A program made the position numbers and the translations under genes. The notes under the pieces are model-generated. The model searched no databases, was not told the origin of the DNA, and was given only the letters and a program-made list of their open reading frames with translations. A stretch of DNA of 64,000 nt from Lactuca virosa (lineage: Eukaryota; Streptophyta; Magnoliopsida; Asterales; Asteraceae), in contig CAKMRJ010003334.1 of the NCBI GenBank assembly GCA_928212115.1, forward strand, positions 17,966,043 through 18,030,042. Reading direction: 5' to 3'. Shown piece by piece: positions 48,181 to 59,985 of this stretch (positions are counted from its first letter, which is position 1; every line of letters begins with the position of its first letter).

Positions 48181-48560
48181 GGATTTTTATGATGCATTTC
48201 TTCCAGTTTTGAGCTCATTTCTTCCATTTGCCTATCATTTCCTTCCTCTCCTTTAAAAGAACTCGAGAACACATTTTTTCCTATTCATTCAAGAACACAC
48301 ATTTCATTTCCCTTCATTTTGTTTCATTTTCATTCCTTCCCTTTCATTCCTTAAGTAAACCGAAAAACATGTCGTCGGTAGTGGTTAGATATTGAAAATA
48401 TACACCAACTATATGGGAAAATAGAACACAAAACTTTTAGGATAGGGTTTGAGACGGATAAATGGTTATAGGATCGTATATGTGATATTCTCTAAAAAAA
48501 TCATCCGTTTGGGATAGTTATGATATTAGGGTTATACTCTTTGAATTGTTCGGTCTCATT

Positions 48561-48951
48561 CAAGGTTCTAAATGACGTGAGGCGTGGCGTGGCGGCAAGG
48601 TCAAGCCTCAAGCTATGACGAGTCTTGGCGAGCCATGGTGTTTTTCAATGCATGATAAGTTTTTATACATTAAAAAAGATAAATCACATAATTATAGAAT
48701 TATATCAAGTATAACAAGTTTTTAGAAGTATTTTATCAACACTTAACATCAAAAAGTTAACAACAACTCAATTCTTTCATGTCGGATCTGTAAAAAACAA
48801 AAAAACCCGCGTCTTGGAAAAAAATTGTGTCATAATGCGTTAAGGCACGCTTAGCCACATTATTTGGGTGTCACGCCTCACAAAGACGACATGCATGTTT
48901 TCGTAACGACTTCTTCACGCCTCGCGTCGTGGCGCGTTATTTAGAACACTG
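48561..48951. mobile_element. hAT-type MITE with 8-bp target duplication
   Basis: 391 bp. The left end CAAGGTTCTAAAT and the right end, in complement CAGTGTTCTAAAT, are inverted repeats continuing into GAGGCG-rich DNA. Flanks GTCTCATT (48553-48560) and GTCCCATT (48952-48959) match at 7 of 8, the hAT target-site length. No transposase. The stretch 48181-48560 before it holds nothing I can name. Confidence 0.75.
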
Positions 48952-49182
48952 GTCCCATTTATATGTCTTGATCCGTTAAAAAATTTCTAATACTTATACT
49001 TTTATTATTAAGATTTCAAAATGATATTATAATATTATAGGTGATGTTATAAATAAGATTTTTGTTATGTAATTACTATTTTTTAGAATGAAAATATTGA
49101 TAGTGATTCTAATATTTATGTTATGATCTTGATTGGTTTATCATTAAATTCTTATATTATGAATTTTATATGACGATAGTTA

Positions 49183-49575
49183 GGACGTGTTTGGCAAAAG
49201 TAGTTGTTAGCTGGAAGAGGGTAGCGGGTAGCTGGTAGCGGGAAACTGTAGCTTTTATTTGTTATATGTGTGTTTGGTAAAAGTAGTTGGAAGCTTTTGA
49301 AATATATAAAATTACATAAAAGGACAATTGATTAAAAATAAATAAATATATAAATATATTTTTAAGGGTAATTATGGAAATTGATTTCAAAAGCTCAGTA
49401 GCGTTTTGTTAAACGCTACATGAAGTAGCTTTTAGATTTGGAGCGTTTTGTTTAAATTAAAAGATAAACGCACATACTACCAAACGAAACTTTTTGTTTA
49501 AACTATAACGTTTTCTCAAAAGCTAAAAGGTAGAAGCTCTCAAACGCTTCCAAAAACTCCGTGTCAAACACGTCT
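49183..49575. mobile_element. PIF/Harbinger (Tourist-like) MITE
   Basis: 393 bp. The inverted ends GGACGTGTTTGGCA and the complement of TGTCAAACACGTCT are flanked by TTA (49180-49182 and 49576-49578), the trinucleotide target duplication of PIF/Harbinger elements. Non-coding. Confidence 0.65.
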
Positions 49576-51340
49576 TTAATGTAATATTTGTTAATGATTA
49601 AACTTGTTGATATTGTTAAATGTTGAAATTATTCCGGACAATTTTGATAATAACTGTGATTCATTTTTAGGTAATGAAAATTCCAATTTCCAACATATAA
49701 ACTACTATCATATTAAGATCATAAGTGGTATATGGATACCCACAAACCCAATGAATATGTACTAACCGGATATCTAACTAATGTGGTCAGATTTATGATA
49801 CAACTTTATAATCGAGTATAAGATGCTCATCAATACCGTCTTATTACCGTTCCTAGTGGTGGGAGAAGGAGAGGCGGCAACGACAAAATGTGAAATCGGT
49901 GTTCGTTGATGGAGGTGGTTGCCGAAGATACATCACCCAAGGGGTTTGCTATTGAAGATGAAAAGAGGAATAAGATGAATATGATTTTATTACAAGTTTA
50001 GCCCTTTTAGTTCATAGTTTTTCTTAAGTTGGAATATGATTAAAATTACAATTTTAGCCATTTTAGATTATAGCTCTTTTTAATTTGGTTTGAGAGCAAT
50101 ATCGTTATTTAACACATATTAAATAATGTCCATTGACGGTAACAGCCAAAAGGATAAAGCCGTCTGTCATTTTGCAACCATAAGAAATTAAGAAACATTT
50201 GCATCGATTTTTTTACAAAACTTTTGACTAAAAAACCCAACCACATGGACTAAAACTGTAATCTACTCGAAAGTTAAGTCATAGGAATTTGAGGTGACTG
50301 AATAGTGGTTGATTGTTGAGAAGTAAATCCACCGACGGTTTAAGGTATGGTTTGTCTTGTTGGTGGGACACCGTACCAACGATGACGGTGACCTTCATTT
50401 ACTATATTTTGCCGACGATTTCATTCCATTCTTACGAGGTTCAGAACCGCTGATGATCCCTGCTGTCTCCGGTCACTCAGTCGGGATGTAAGTGTCGGCG
50501 ATTGCCACCGACAGCACACTAATGTTAATTTGCACAATTAACTTGTAAAAAAAGAATACATTCTTTATTTAATTATTTCTTTTCACCAAATAACCTCAGC
50601 ATCCTATTTCTTTATCAGTATGTTTGCTTCGGTTAGAGATGAACATAATAAAAACGTTTATTGGTCTTTTTATTCAACAATACTTGAAAGTTGAAACTGC
50701 CTTTTATTACATTTTATAATTTTATCAATATATTTCTTTATTATGGTTGATTTTGTTGTAAAAACAAGGACTATTATTATGATTTTTAAAACTAATTATC
50801 GGCTTTTAATTTTTATCATCAAGTAAGTTTTAGGATTTATTAATTTTTATCATCAATAAGTCTCGAGTTGAAAGAGTTTGACTACAATATTCCCATTAAA
50901 TTTTTGATGTTGTGCTCTATCAACATGTTTGCTTAAACGGTTTGGAGTCCATTACACAAACTTGTCGATTTAACAGTTAACGGGTTTAGGGTTTAGACAT
51001 TAACGTGTCGTGTCATGCCACGTTGAAATAATAAATGGATTGAAAGAGTTTGACACTAACATTATCCGTTTAATTTTCGTATCGTTTTGTATCAACCATT
51101 TTACTTAAACAAGTTTAAATCACTTAGCCAAACATGTTTGTTTTGTCAATGTCAAGTTAACATGTTATATCAGTGTTTGTTAGCTCTAATATAAGAGACG
51201 TATAAAACAAGGATCATATTGTTGCCTTCCATGCCCAAACACATAGATGCATTTTCTTTTCAATTTAAAATTTTAAACCCCTTTTCCATTTAGAAAAACC
51301 GGAACTATATAGTGTTATAATAGAAAGAAATATGATTGTC

Positions 51341-51342
<2 letters not shown>
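49576..51342. other. AT-rich intergenic DNA
   Basis: No gene. A phrase with ttgaaagagtttgac and gtttgcttaaacggttt is repeated at 50860-50960 and 51035-51115. Confidence 0.45.

Positions 51343-51381
<39 letters not shown>
51343..51381. repeat. (TA)n microsatellite
   Basis: About 19 TA units. Confidence 0.95.
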
Positions 51382-51384
<3 letters not shown>

Positions 51385-51728
51385 TTGCTATTTTAGAAAA
51401 AAATTGAAAGTAAGATGTTGTAATAAGAGAAAGTGAAACTACAATACATCAACAAGAAGAAAATGATATTACCATGCTTTAATTGATCAATTTTGGAACT
51501 AGATGAATCCGGATTGAAGCCCAATCCGGGAATAGCCCGAGTATACCTCCAAATTATTGGTCTGATGGAATTCGCATGCCTTACCAGACATGTCAGTTGA
51601 CCTATCAAAGTTGGATCAAGTTCGCCCACAAGTAGAGTTGGGCATAGCATGGGCCCAATGTACCTCTAGAAAGTATGTATGTTAATATGGTATAGCCCAG
51701 CCCTAAGCTACGGGTATACCCTCATTAT

Positions 51729-51860
51729 ACTGAACTAGATATATACCGAACTAAGTATATACTGAGCAAGATATATACCGAACCAGGTGTATACCGAGCT
51801 AGATATATATATCGAACTAGGTATACACCAGACCAGATGCCTACCGAACCACAAAAAATA
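51729..51860. repeat. 16-bp minisatellite
   Basis: Eight tandem variants of accgaactagatatat with a mostly exact 16-base period. The words alternate between gatatat and g(g/t)(t/a)tat endings. Confidence 0.8.
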
Positions 51861-52131
51861 ACGATTAAGATACGAATTGACGTCACAACAGTGCAATAGT
51901 ACGTTGGAACACTAAGAATACAACCTAAATTGTGATGAGTGACTGAAAGATCCTATTACCAACAAGTTACAATTGTTAAACGACTAGTAAGTACAGTAGC
52001 ATGTACCTTCGGGTATACGGCCATAAATACGACAATATGGCAGACCTACTTGGTATATGAAGAGGTCATCACCTCTTCATCTCGATTATAAATAAATAAT
52101 GAAAATCATTTTATCAAGTACGCAAACAAAT

Positions 52132-52970
52132 TGTAACACCTAGTTTTCGGATGTTTCTATTATCAGGATAGTGGACCGTATATGGATTGAGTAAAGGTCT
52201 TGGGCTTCAAGGGGATAGATTTTAGATCCTATCGGATGTTGATAATGTTGGGTTAAGTGATTAAAGTCATCGAATTGTGCTTCGAAGAAAAAAAGGGTAA
52301 AATGGGAAAGGTTATATATTAGGCTTATTGCATGGATTATGGTTAAAGTTAGACATGTATTAAGCCAAAAGTAATCATATAGGGTTGTGGGGATCGTCAA
52401 TACCTTTCTGTGCATATAAAGATCGTCAAAAACGGAGTTGAAACGAAGAAGTTATGACTGTTTGAAGTTGGAGTGGAATTTAGGAAAAAATCGTTCTCAC
52501 AAGGTGAATGGAATGTTGTCATGATGTGAGAGCCCTCACGAGGTGACAAGCAGGATGTCACGAGGTGAAAACCGTGCAGCCCAAGCCCACAAATTTTTAA
52601 GGTTTTCAAGGTATTTAAAGGTAAAGATTCATGTTTAGGGGTATTTTCTTAGCCTCCATCGTATCTAGAGCCCATTAGGAGAAACCCTAGCCTCCCTTCA
52701 CCACTTTGAGCCTCCCCTCTCCTCTCTCGTCCATTTTTGGAGTTCTTGGTGGATTTTAGAAAGAATCTCTTGCAAGATGGAGTTTTGGAGCCTTGCTTAA
52801 GAAGATCTCAGCTGCCAACTATCTTATGGACCTTGGGCATGATTCAAGTTTCCACCTTTATGCTTATAAGTTTCTAGATCTAGATTCTAAGCTTGTTTTT
52901 GGTCCATTAAATGAAGATTGTGTTGTGGTATGTGATTAAGTTAGCAACTTTATCATTCTAGCTTGTCACA
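52132..52970 (+). repeat. gypsy LTR fragment, plus orientation
   Basis: Starts TGTAACACCTAG. TCACGAGGTGA-type inverted words at 52497-52570 precede a TATTTAAA box at 52612-52619, then a ctagcctcccttcacc leader like that of the other LTRs. It ends without a primer site. Confidence 0.55.
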
Positions 52971-53025
52971 ATAGTATTTTGGTTTATGGAAACTTATATT
53001 GATGTTAGTTAGCTATTAATGCTTA

Positions 53026-53477
53026 AGGCTTATGGCTTATGTATAGGTTTAAAGTCTTAAGTGTTGTGGCTGAGTGATTATGGCTTATGGCTTATAACTT
53101 ATGACTTATAACTTATGACTTATAACTTATGGCTTAAAGAGTATGGCAAAAAATTTAGGGTTTATGGATTAAGGCTTATTATGTATTATCGCTAGGGGTT
53201 TATGGTTTATGGATTAGGGCTTAGGGCTTAATGCTTATGGATTACGGCTTATAGCTTAGGGTTTAGGTCATACATCTTAGGGTTTTTGACTTTTAAGTTA
53301 TACCTTAAGGTTTAGTGCTTATGGATTAAGGATTATGGATTTAAGCTTATGTCTTAAAGTTCGAGGCTTAAGGCTTATGGTTTAGGGTTTAAATAGTAGG
53401 GCTTAGTGCTCATACTAGCAACCAATCCCTATACCCTAAGTTGTAAACCCTTAAGTCCAAAGTATTAAGCCATAAAC
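53026..53477. repeat. degenerate telomere-like heptamer tract
   Basis: About 400 bp with a 7-base period: runs of ggcttat, aacttat, gacttat, gtttatg, gattagg and gcttagg. Perfect TTTAGGG units occur near 53154 and 53380. The last ~65 bp (53412-53477) is in the opposite, CCCTAA-like, orientation. Confidence 0.65.
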
Positions 53478-55382
53478 TGTAACGACCCAAAAGTTAAGAC
53501 CAAAAATTTCATTTTTAAATTAATAAAATTGTATCCCAAAACATCATCATGAAACCAAGGTAGAACAAAGTGTATCAATACATCATAAAATATCAAAGTA
53601 AATCACAAATGCGGAATAATGTCGTGTGTGCTCAACAATCATCCCAAGCTCTTTCCTTTCGAACGAGAAGTACCTGAAACACAAACTGAAAACTGTAAGC
53701 ACAAAGCTTAGTGAGTTCATCAAACTACCACATACCATACATAATAATCACATACTGGACCCCCGCCCTTCATCGGGCCTCGCACGGTATCGGGTCCCGC
53801 CCGGTATCGGGTCCCGCCCGGTATCGAGCCCCGCTCGGTATATAGATATGTCAGTCATCAGGCCCCGCTCGGTACACATATAAACATATAAACATATAAT
53901 CATACAAACACATGCGATAATCACAAAGACAATAGCATACAATACAATCATCGACCCCGCCCGGCATCGGGCCTTGCCCGGTAAGCATACCAACGTATAA
54001 CACATGCAAGAGTCACGCAGACAACTAGCATCCTAACATAGTAAACAATGGGTCGTCATTGGTGCCTTTGACCCGCTAAACACAGTGAGGAAACTCACCT
54101 CTAACTGCTGAATCATACAGATAAATCTCTGCCTGCTGGTCCGGTAAATCCTCGCCCTATCATCATAAAACAACATCTAATTAATATTGGGTCTCGACCC
54201 ATAACCAATCATCCAAGATATTTATCCCAAGCCCAGGGTAAAAGACCATTTTACCCTTTTCCTATTTTAGCCCAAATCCAAGGCCCAACTTATTACCTAA
54301 AAGGCCCAAATCCTAAATAATCACCCAAAGCCCAAATATGGCCCAATCTTCCAAATTGGTCCCGAAGCCCATCTTGGAATAAAATCCAAAGGAACCCAAA
54401 GTACTAGCCAAAAGCCCAAATCAGAAGTCTAATGATCCAATAAGGTCCAAACAATGGAAACCTAAACATTGGCCCAATACCAAAAACGTCAAGTCCAGGG
54501 CCCATCAGCTGAGTACGTAGGGCGTACTCATCTCGGAAGCTTAGCGTACTCCTTCTGGGGCTAGTACCAGTTGGGTACGCCAAGAGTACTCCCCAGTGTG
54601 CCATCCTTATCGATTAAGCACTTAATTGGTTAAGCCTTTCCTCCAAACTCATAGATCTGATCCCTAGGGGCCACTAATCACGTAAAGTTGGCAACTTTAC
54701 ATACATGCATGGATTAATGCGGCTGAATAGCTCAAAAAGTGCCTAACAAATGTCTTAACACATGAATCGGTCCAAATACTCCATAAAGTTGGCATTTTTA
54801 TGAACTTGGGGACTGAATGGAGCTAAGATCTGGCATCCATTGCCTCTAGAGTAGATCAAAATCTCTCCTTTAATACAAAGGACTCAAAAGATGCACAATT
54901 GTTCCATGAACTAGATCTAGCATAGAATAGCACAAAGGTGTAAGCTTTTTATCTTAAAAGGCTTGCAAATGTGGAAGTGATCATGGATCTACAAGCTCAA
55001 TAAACTTCTCCAAGGGCTTCTCTTCTTCCTCTTCACCTTAAGACACCAAAAATCTCTTTAGCAAACTCACAAACTCACTAACACACTTAGGGTTTTGTTC
55101 TCTCGGACAATAAGGATGGAGGCTGGTCTAAAATTTCCAGGAGGTGGGTTTAATATGCTTAAATAGGTCACAAATCCTAAAAATTAGGGTTTGTCACAGA
55201 CCTGCGTATGCCATGCGTACTCCACCTACGCCCCACGTACGTGGGTGGAATTCGCGACCAAGACATCAGGCTAGTACGCCAAGTGTACCACTTAGTACGC
55301 CCCACATACTATCTAAAGGACCAAAATGCAAGGTTTTCGATAAAGGGGTTAAATGTGAAACTTACCAAACTTGAGTGTTACA
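53478..55382 (-). repeat. 3' LTR of a chromovirus-type gypsy element
   Basis: 1.9 kb, TGTAACGACC to GAGTGTTACA. On the minus strand it follows the purine tract TTCAAGTGGAGGAGAAT (55399-55383). An 18-bp minisatellite (ggtatcgggtcccgccc) lies at 53760-53840. Palindromic GTACGC...GCGTAC words lie at 54515-54595 and 55205-55310, including a perfect CCCACGTACGTGGG at 55232-55245, followed on the minus strand by TATTTAAG at 55165-55158. Confidence 0.85.
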
Positions 55383-55399
55383 ATTCTCCTCCACTTGAA

Positions 55400-56045
55400 T
55401 TAGACTTCGTCCTTGAAGTCCGCTGCTCCAAATAACTTCGGGTAATGCTCCCTCATATCATCCTCCGGTTCCCATGTCCATTCAGAATCCTTGCAATGTT
55501 GCCACTGAACTTTCACCAACTCAACAACCTTATTCCTCAAGATTTTCGTCATCCGGTCAAGGATCGCCACCGGTCTCTCAATATAGTTCAGGCGGTCATC
55601 CACCTGAATATCCTCCAATGGTACTACCGCGGAATCATCCACTAAACACTTCCGCAACTGAGAGACATGGAATGTGTTATGGATCTGAATGAGCTCCTCG
55701 GGAAGATCCAATCGATATGCAACCCAGCCCACCCGGGCCAAAACCCTGAAAGGTATGATGTACCTAGGGCCCAACTTGACCCTCTTTCTAAACCGGATGA
55801 CATCTTTCCAAGGTGACACCTTCAGGAGAACCATATCCCCCACCTGGAGTTCTAGATCTGAACGGCGCTTATCGACATAACTCTTCTGCCGACTCTGAGC
55901 TGTCTGGAGTCTACTCCGAACATGCTGGATCAACTCGGTAGTCTTGAGTACCACCTCGGTACTCCCCATGACCTTCTGACCGACCTCACCCCAACATATT
56001 GGCGTCCTGCATTTTCTCCCATAAAGCATCTCAAAATGAGGTCGA
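55400..56045 (-). pseudogene. gypsy pol fragment: integrase C-terminus and chromodomain region
   Basis: A 209-codon minus frame, open past its first Met (FEMLYGRKCRTP continues to about 56045). It shows the end of the integrase catalytic region (MLYGRKCRTPICW), the GPY/F-like block (KLGPRYIIPFRVLARVG, AYRLDLP), FHVSQLRKC, and a chromodomain-like end (VKVQWQHC, EWTWEPEDDMREHYP). This marks a chromovirus (Tekay/Del-like) element. The rest of pol and the 5' LTR are missing; the break is at about 56050. Confidence 0.85.
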
Positions 56046-56597
56046 TCAGTGTCGGGTATAATTTATGCATCTACCATTCTTTTTTTTCTTAAAAACAATG
56101 ATTATTGCTCTGAAACAAATAGAGGATTATTATGTGTAATGGATAAACCTAATTTCATTCTTATGGATGATTGTAGATGAATTTAATATAGTTGTAAGCA
56201 TTTGTTGATGTAGCATCCTTCATTTTGATATTAAATCTACGGTTTCCAGTGCAAATAAAAGTCATTAATTTCCATAAGAGGTAATCGAAATATGAAATTT
56301 GGGTTCTCCAATCTCTTAATGTTCATATCAGGATGTATATCGAAATTTCAGTATTGTGGTTTCCAAAAAGGCAATTAGAATATCAATCGAAATATGAAAA
56401 TTGAATTGAATCATACTTGTAGGCATTTGTTGTTTTGTCTCGTTTTTATGGCTTAATCCAATGCTAACAGTGGCTTCACATTATGGATCATATTCATTCT
56501 CAAGATCCTCTGTCCACATGGGTTATAGTTGCATTAAAATGCTTGTTGTCTACTTGATTTTGATTTTGCTAAGTTATATTTGCTTGCTATTGACTAG
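56046..56597. other. non-coding, possibly intronic or upstream DNA of the FHA fragment
   Basis: Between the gypsy break and the first FHA exon. No ORF or repeat supported. Confidence 0.4.
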
Positions 56598-57470
56598 GTA
56601 TGAGAAGGGAGCTGGCATTTCAGGAGAGTAGATCTTTAAGATTATATCCTTGGGCATCCTATCATATATCAATTTCATGTTGGTAAGCATTACCTTTTAT
56701 CTTCCTCGATACAACAGATCTATTCACCCTGCAACCTGTTGCTCTTATTTTTTTGTGCTTTTCAATCCTCGATTAAGAAATCATTATGATCTTGATAATG
56801 TTTTTAACATTAGGATTTCAACTTAATCACATACTTTCTTCTATGCTAGTTCTCCACTTTAGCAAATTTGGTAGTGCTTTCACCTATGATCTTAGTAGTA
56901 CACATAGAACATTCATAAACAAGAACCAGGTACTTAAACTTTCATTTCAACTTCATACATCAATATAACTAACTATTGTATGATAGGCATTCTAACCTTT
57001 ATATATTTTCCCTTTTCACTAATTAGGTGAAGAAAAAGGTGTATATGGAACTCCATGTTGGTGATGTTCTTCAATTTGACCAGTAAGTTCTTGCATTTTT
57101 ATTGTATTCTTTTATTGTTTTGTGTCACTTGTTTGAATTTAACACATATTTTTGCTTTTGTTTTCTTTTCTACCAGTTTAACTCGGTTGTACATATTTCA
57201 AGGATCAACTGACTTAATGCCTCTAGTAAGGCCCTTCAACTATCTCATTCACTTGAAGCCTATTTTCATTTCATACGATGTCATAGAAGTTCATTAACTG
57301 TTTCTTGTTTATTGTAAAAGGAAAAAGACTTGCAAAGTGTTAAACATCTTAAAATGCGACAAGAGAAGTGTAACATGGAAGCTTCACTTCTACAAGCAAA
57401 AAGAGAAGCACCACTTGCGGATGGTATTTCATGGGGTATGGATAAGGATGCAGTCAAGAAAATGAGGTTT
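56598..57470 (+). pseudogene. FHA-domain fragment of a kanadaptin-like gene, introns retained
   Basis: Five exon-like blocks with gt..ag borders: 56598-56682, 56850-56929, 57027-57082, 57177-57225, 57321-~57463. Together they spell most of an FHA domain and the following helix: HPIIYQFHV, YDLSSTHRTFINKNQ, VKKKVYMELHVGDVLQF, TRLYIFQGSTDLMP, EKDLQSVKHLKMRQ, ADGISWGMDKDA. This order matches plant SMAD/FHA (kanadaptin-like) proteins as I recall them. FHA domains bind phosphothreonine. The first block has a TAA in place of a codon and a 1-base shift, and the GSTHGT motif has lost both glycines. The long C-terminal part of the gene is absent. A truncated, decayed copy. Confidence 0.7.
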
Positions 57471-57859
57471 TTATTTTTTTTGAATAAAAAACAGATGTAT
57501 AGATTCTTTTATGTCTAGTTCAGTTACAGCATACTTGGGAAAGTAGTATATCACAGAGTGTTGATTTGTTTATTTTGAATTAGGTTACTTTTCATTTCCA
57601 TGTAATAAATATTTTTATTTTGTTTTATGATATAAATCTTATTTGATTTTTTTTATTTTTGTTTTTATATATTTGTACAAAATAATTGGGAATTAATTTA
57701 TAATTTAATTATCCATTCATAGCTGTCTAGCTTTGCAACCAAAAGATTCCTACAAAATTTGTCTATGGATGGACTATATATATATATATATATATATATA
57801 TTCATTATTGTCACACATAATGGATTTTTTTAGAGTGACTAAATATCTCAAACATCACA

Positions 57860-58365
57860 CAATCGTTGTGTCACCAAATATACAAAAGGCTACACAAACA
57901 TATACATTTACTTCACTTTAAAAACCATATAGTCCCTCTTTTTAACACCTTAGACCACTCATTGTTTAATTGTAAGTGACGAAATCCCAAAAAAAAACGA
58001 ATGGTTGTGTCACCAAATATACAAAAGGCTACACAAACATCATATTCGTGTGACAATTGGATGGACTAACGTCACTCAAAATACACTTTTTCAAGATTAT
58101 TAATACATTTGGCCACTCTTTTTAACATCTGAGGCCATTTATTGGTTAATTGTAAGTGACGAAATCCCCCAAAAAAACCAATGGTTGTGTCACCAAATAT
58201 ACAAAATGCTACCCAAACATCATATTTATGTGGCAGTTAGATGAACTAATGTCATTCAAAGTACACTTTTTCAAGCTTATTAATACATTTAACCACTCTT
58301 TTTAACACCTTAGACCATTCATTTCTTAATTGTAAGTCACAAAACCCTCGCAAAAAACCAATGGT
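57860..58365. repeat. tandem repeat of ~180 bp, about three copies
   Basis: The anchor aatggttgtgtcaccaaat recurs at about 57999 and 58181, and a shortened form at 58360; a partial copy begins near 57860. Each unit holds cactctttttaacayctkaggccatt and taattgtaagtgacgaaatcc phrases. Preceded by AT-rich DNA with a (TA)n run at 57774-57800. The last copy is cut by the LTR that follows. Confidence 0.8.
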
Positions 58366-59985
58366 TGTGAAACATCCCAAAAATCATGGCCAAAATTTTT
58401 GTTTTAAATTATTAAATAAACCATAGTTATCAAAATCATCTCATCAAAATGTAAGTCATAGTATCTCAAAACATCATATCAAAAACACATGTCAATATAT
58501 CAGAGTAAAACATCCCAGGCTAAACATCTTGGTGTGTGCAATGCAATCATCTTGAGCTCTTCCCTTTGCTACCAGAAGTACCTGAAACCAAAAACTGAAA
58601 TTGTAAGCACGAAGCTTAGTGAGTCTCCCTAAACTACCACATACGATACACATAATCACATAATCACATATCATGGTCCCCGCTCGGCATCGGACAGAGT
58701 TGGGCATCGGGCCCCGCCCGGCATCAAGCAAAGCTCGGTATACATATGAACATATCAACAAATACACATAAGTAATCACATAACATAAACATATAAACTT
58801 TCCTCGGGCCCCGCCCGACATCAGATCGTAATCCAGAAACATACAAAACAGACACATGCAAGAATCACGAAGACATCAAGCATACAAACATTCCTCGAGC
58901 ACTGCCCGTCATCAGATCGAAATCTGGAAACATATAAACCTACATGGGGTACTGCCCAGCATCGGACCTTGGTCCGGAACATACTAGCATACATAAACGG
59001 GTCGACATTGGTGCCTTCGACCCGTTCCTACAGGAGGAAACTCACCTCGCAAAGCTGAATGCAGAATCTCACGGTAAGGAATCTCTAACGGCTGCCCTGA
59101 CGACTCCTCGAGCTATCATTGCCACAACAACACTTAGTCAAAATCAAATAATCCTTCTTAGGGTAAAATGACCATTTTACCCCTGATCTAATTCGGACCA
59201 TAACCTAGGCCCAAATCCATAACATACATGGTCCAATTCTATATTTCCTTTCCAAGCCCACTAATGGCCCACTTATGGCCCAATTTTCTAAATTGGGCCC
59301 AACTCCTCAAATGGGCCTTCCCTTAACTGATTTCTTAGCCCAATAACTGATTTCTGATGGCCCATTATGGCTCATAATAACCAAGTCCATGGTTCGGCCC
59401 AAACGAGGCCTAAATGACGAAAACCCATGTCCAGTGAGTACGCGGGGCGTACTCCTCTGTACGCTAAGCGTATAGCTTGCATGGCTTGTACGTTGCGCGT
59501 ACGGGATTGTACGCCCGGCGTTCTAACCTATTAAGCCATAACTCTAAAAAGGGCTTAATCCCTTAAGACCTTAAGCTCCAAACGCAGATCTGATTCCACT
59601 AAAGTGTCTTAATCCATAAAGTCGATTACTTGGTGACTTGAAACCCACCAAATGGACCCAAACTTGAAATATGGCAAATAACTTCCATGGAAATGACTAA
59701 AACTCATGCATGGCCACAATAAGACCTTTAAGATGGGAAATTTTCTATTCTTGGGACTCATATAGCACTAAGGGTGGCAACCCTAAGCCTAGAAACGGAT
59801 TTGGACCATAAAAATCCATTCTTGGGACCAAAAAGGTCCAAAACACCATTATCATAGATCTAAGCATACATGAGGCAAGTTGTGAGCTTTTTACCTCAAA
59901 TGAGTACAAGATGATGATGATAACTCATATCTTTATGCTCAAGCTACACAAGTTCTTCTTTACCAACTTCCTCTTTCGCCTCTGT
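58366..59985 (-). repeat. second chromovirus-type LTR, truncated
   Basis: Related along its length to 53478-55382 and in the same orientation: gaagtacctgaaac...agcttagtgag, cccgcccggcatc repeats, ttggtgcctt(c/t)gacccg, and GTACGC...GCGTAC words at 59437-59530. The match stops near 59985, before the end that would carry the LTR start. Confidence 0.7.

Noticed and set aside
53626..54005. Overlapping plus and minus frames of 85 codons
   Set aside because: Both arise from the GC-rich 18-bp minisatellite within the chromovirus LTR.
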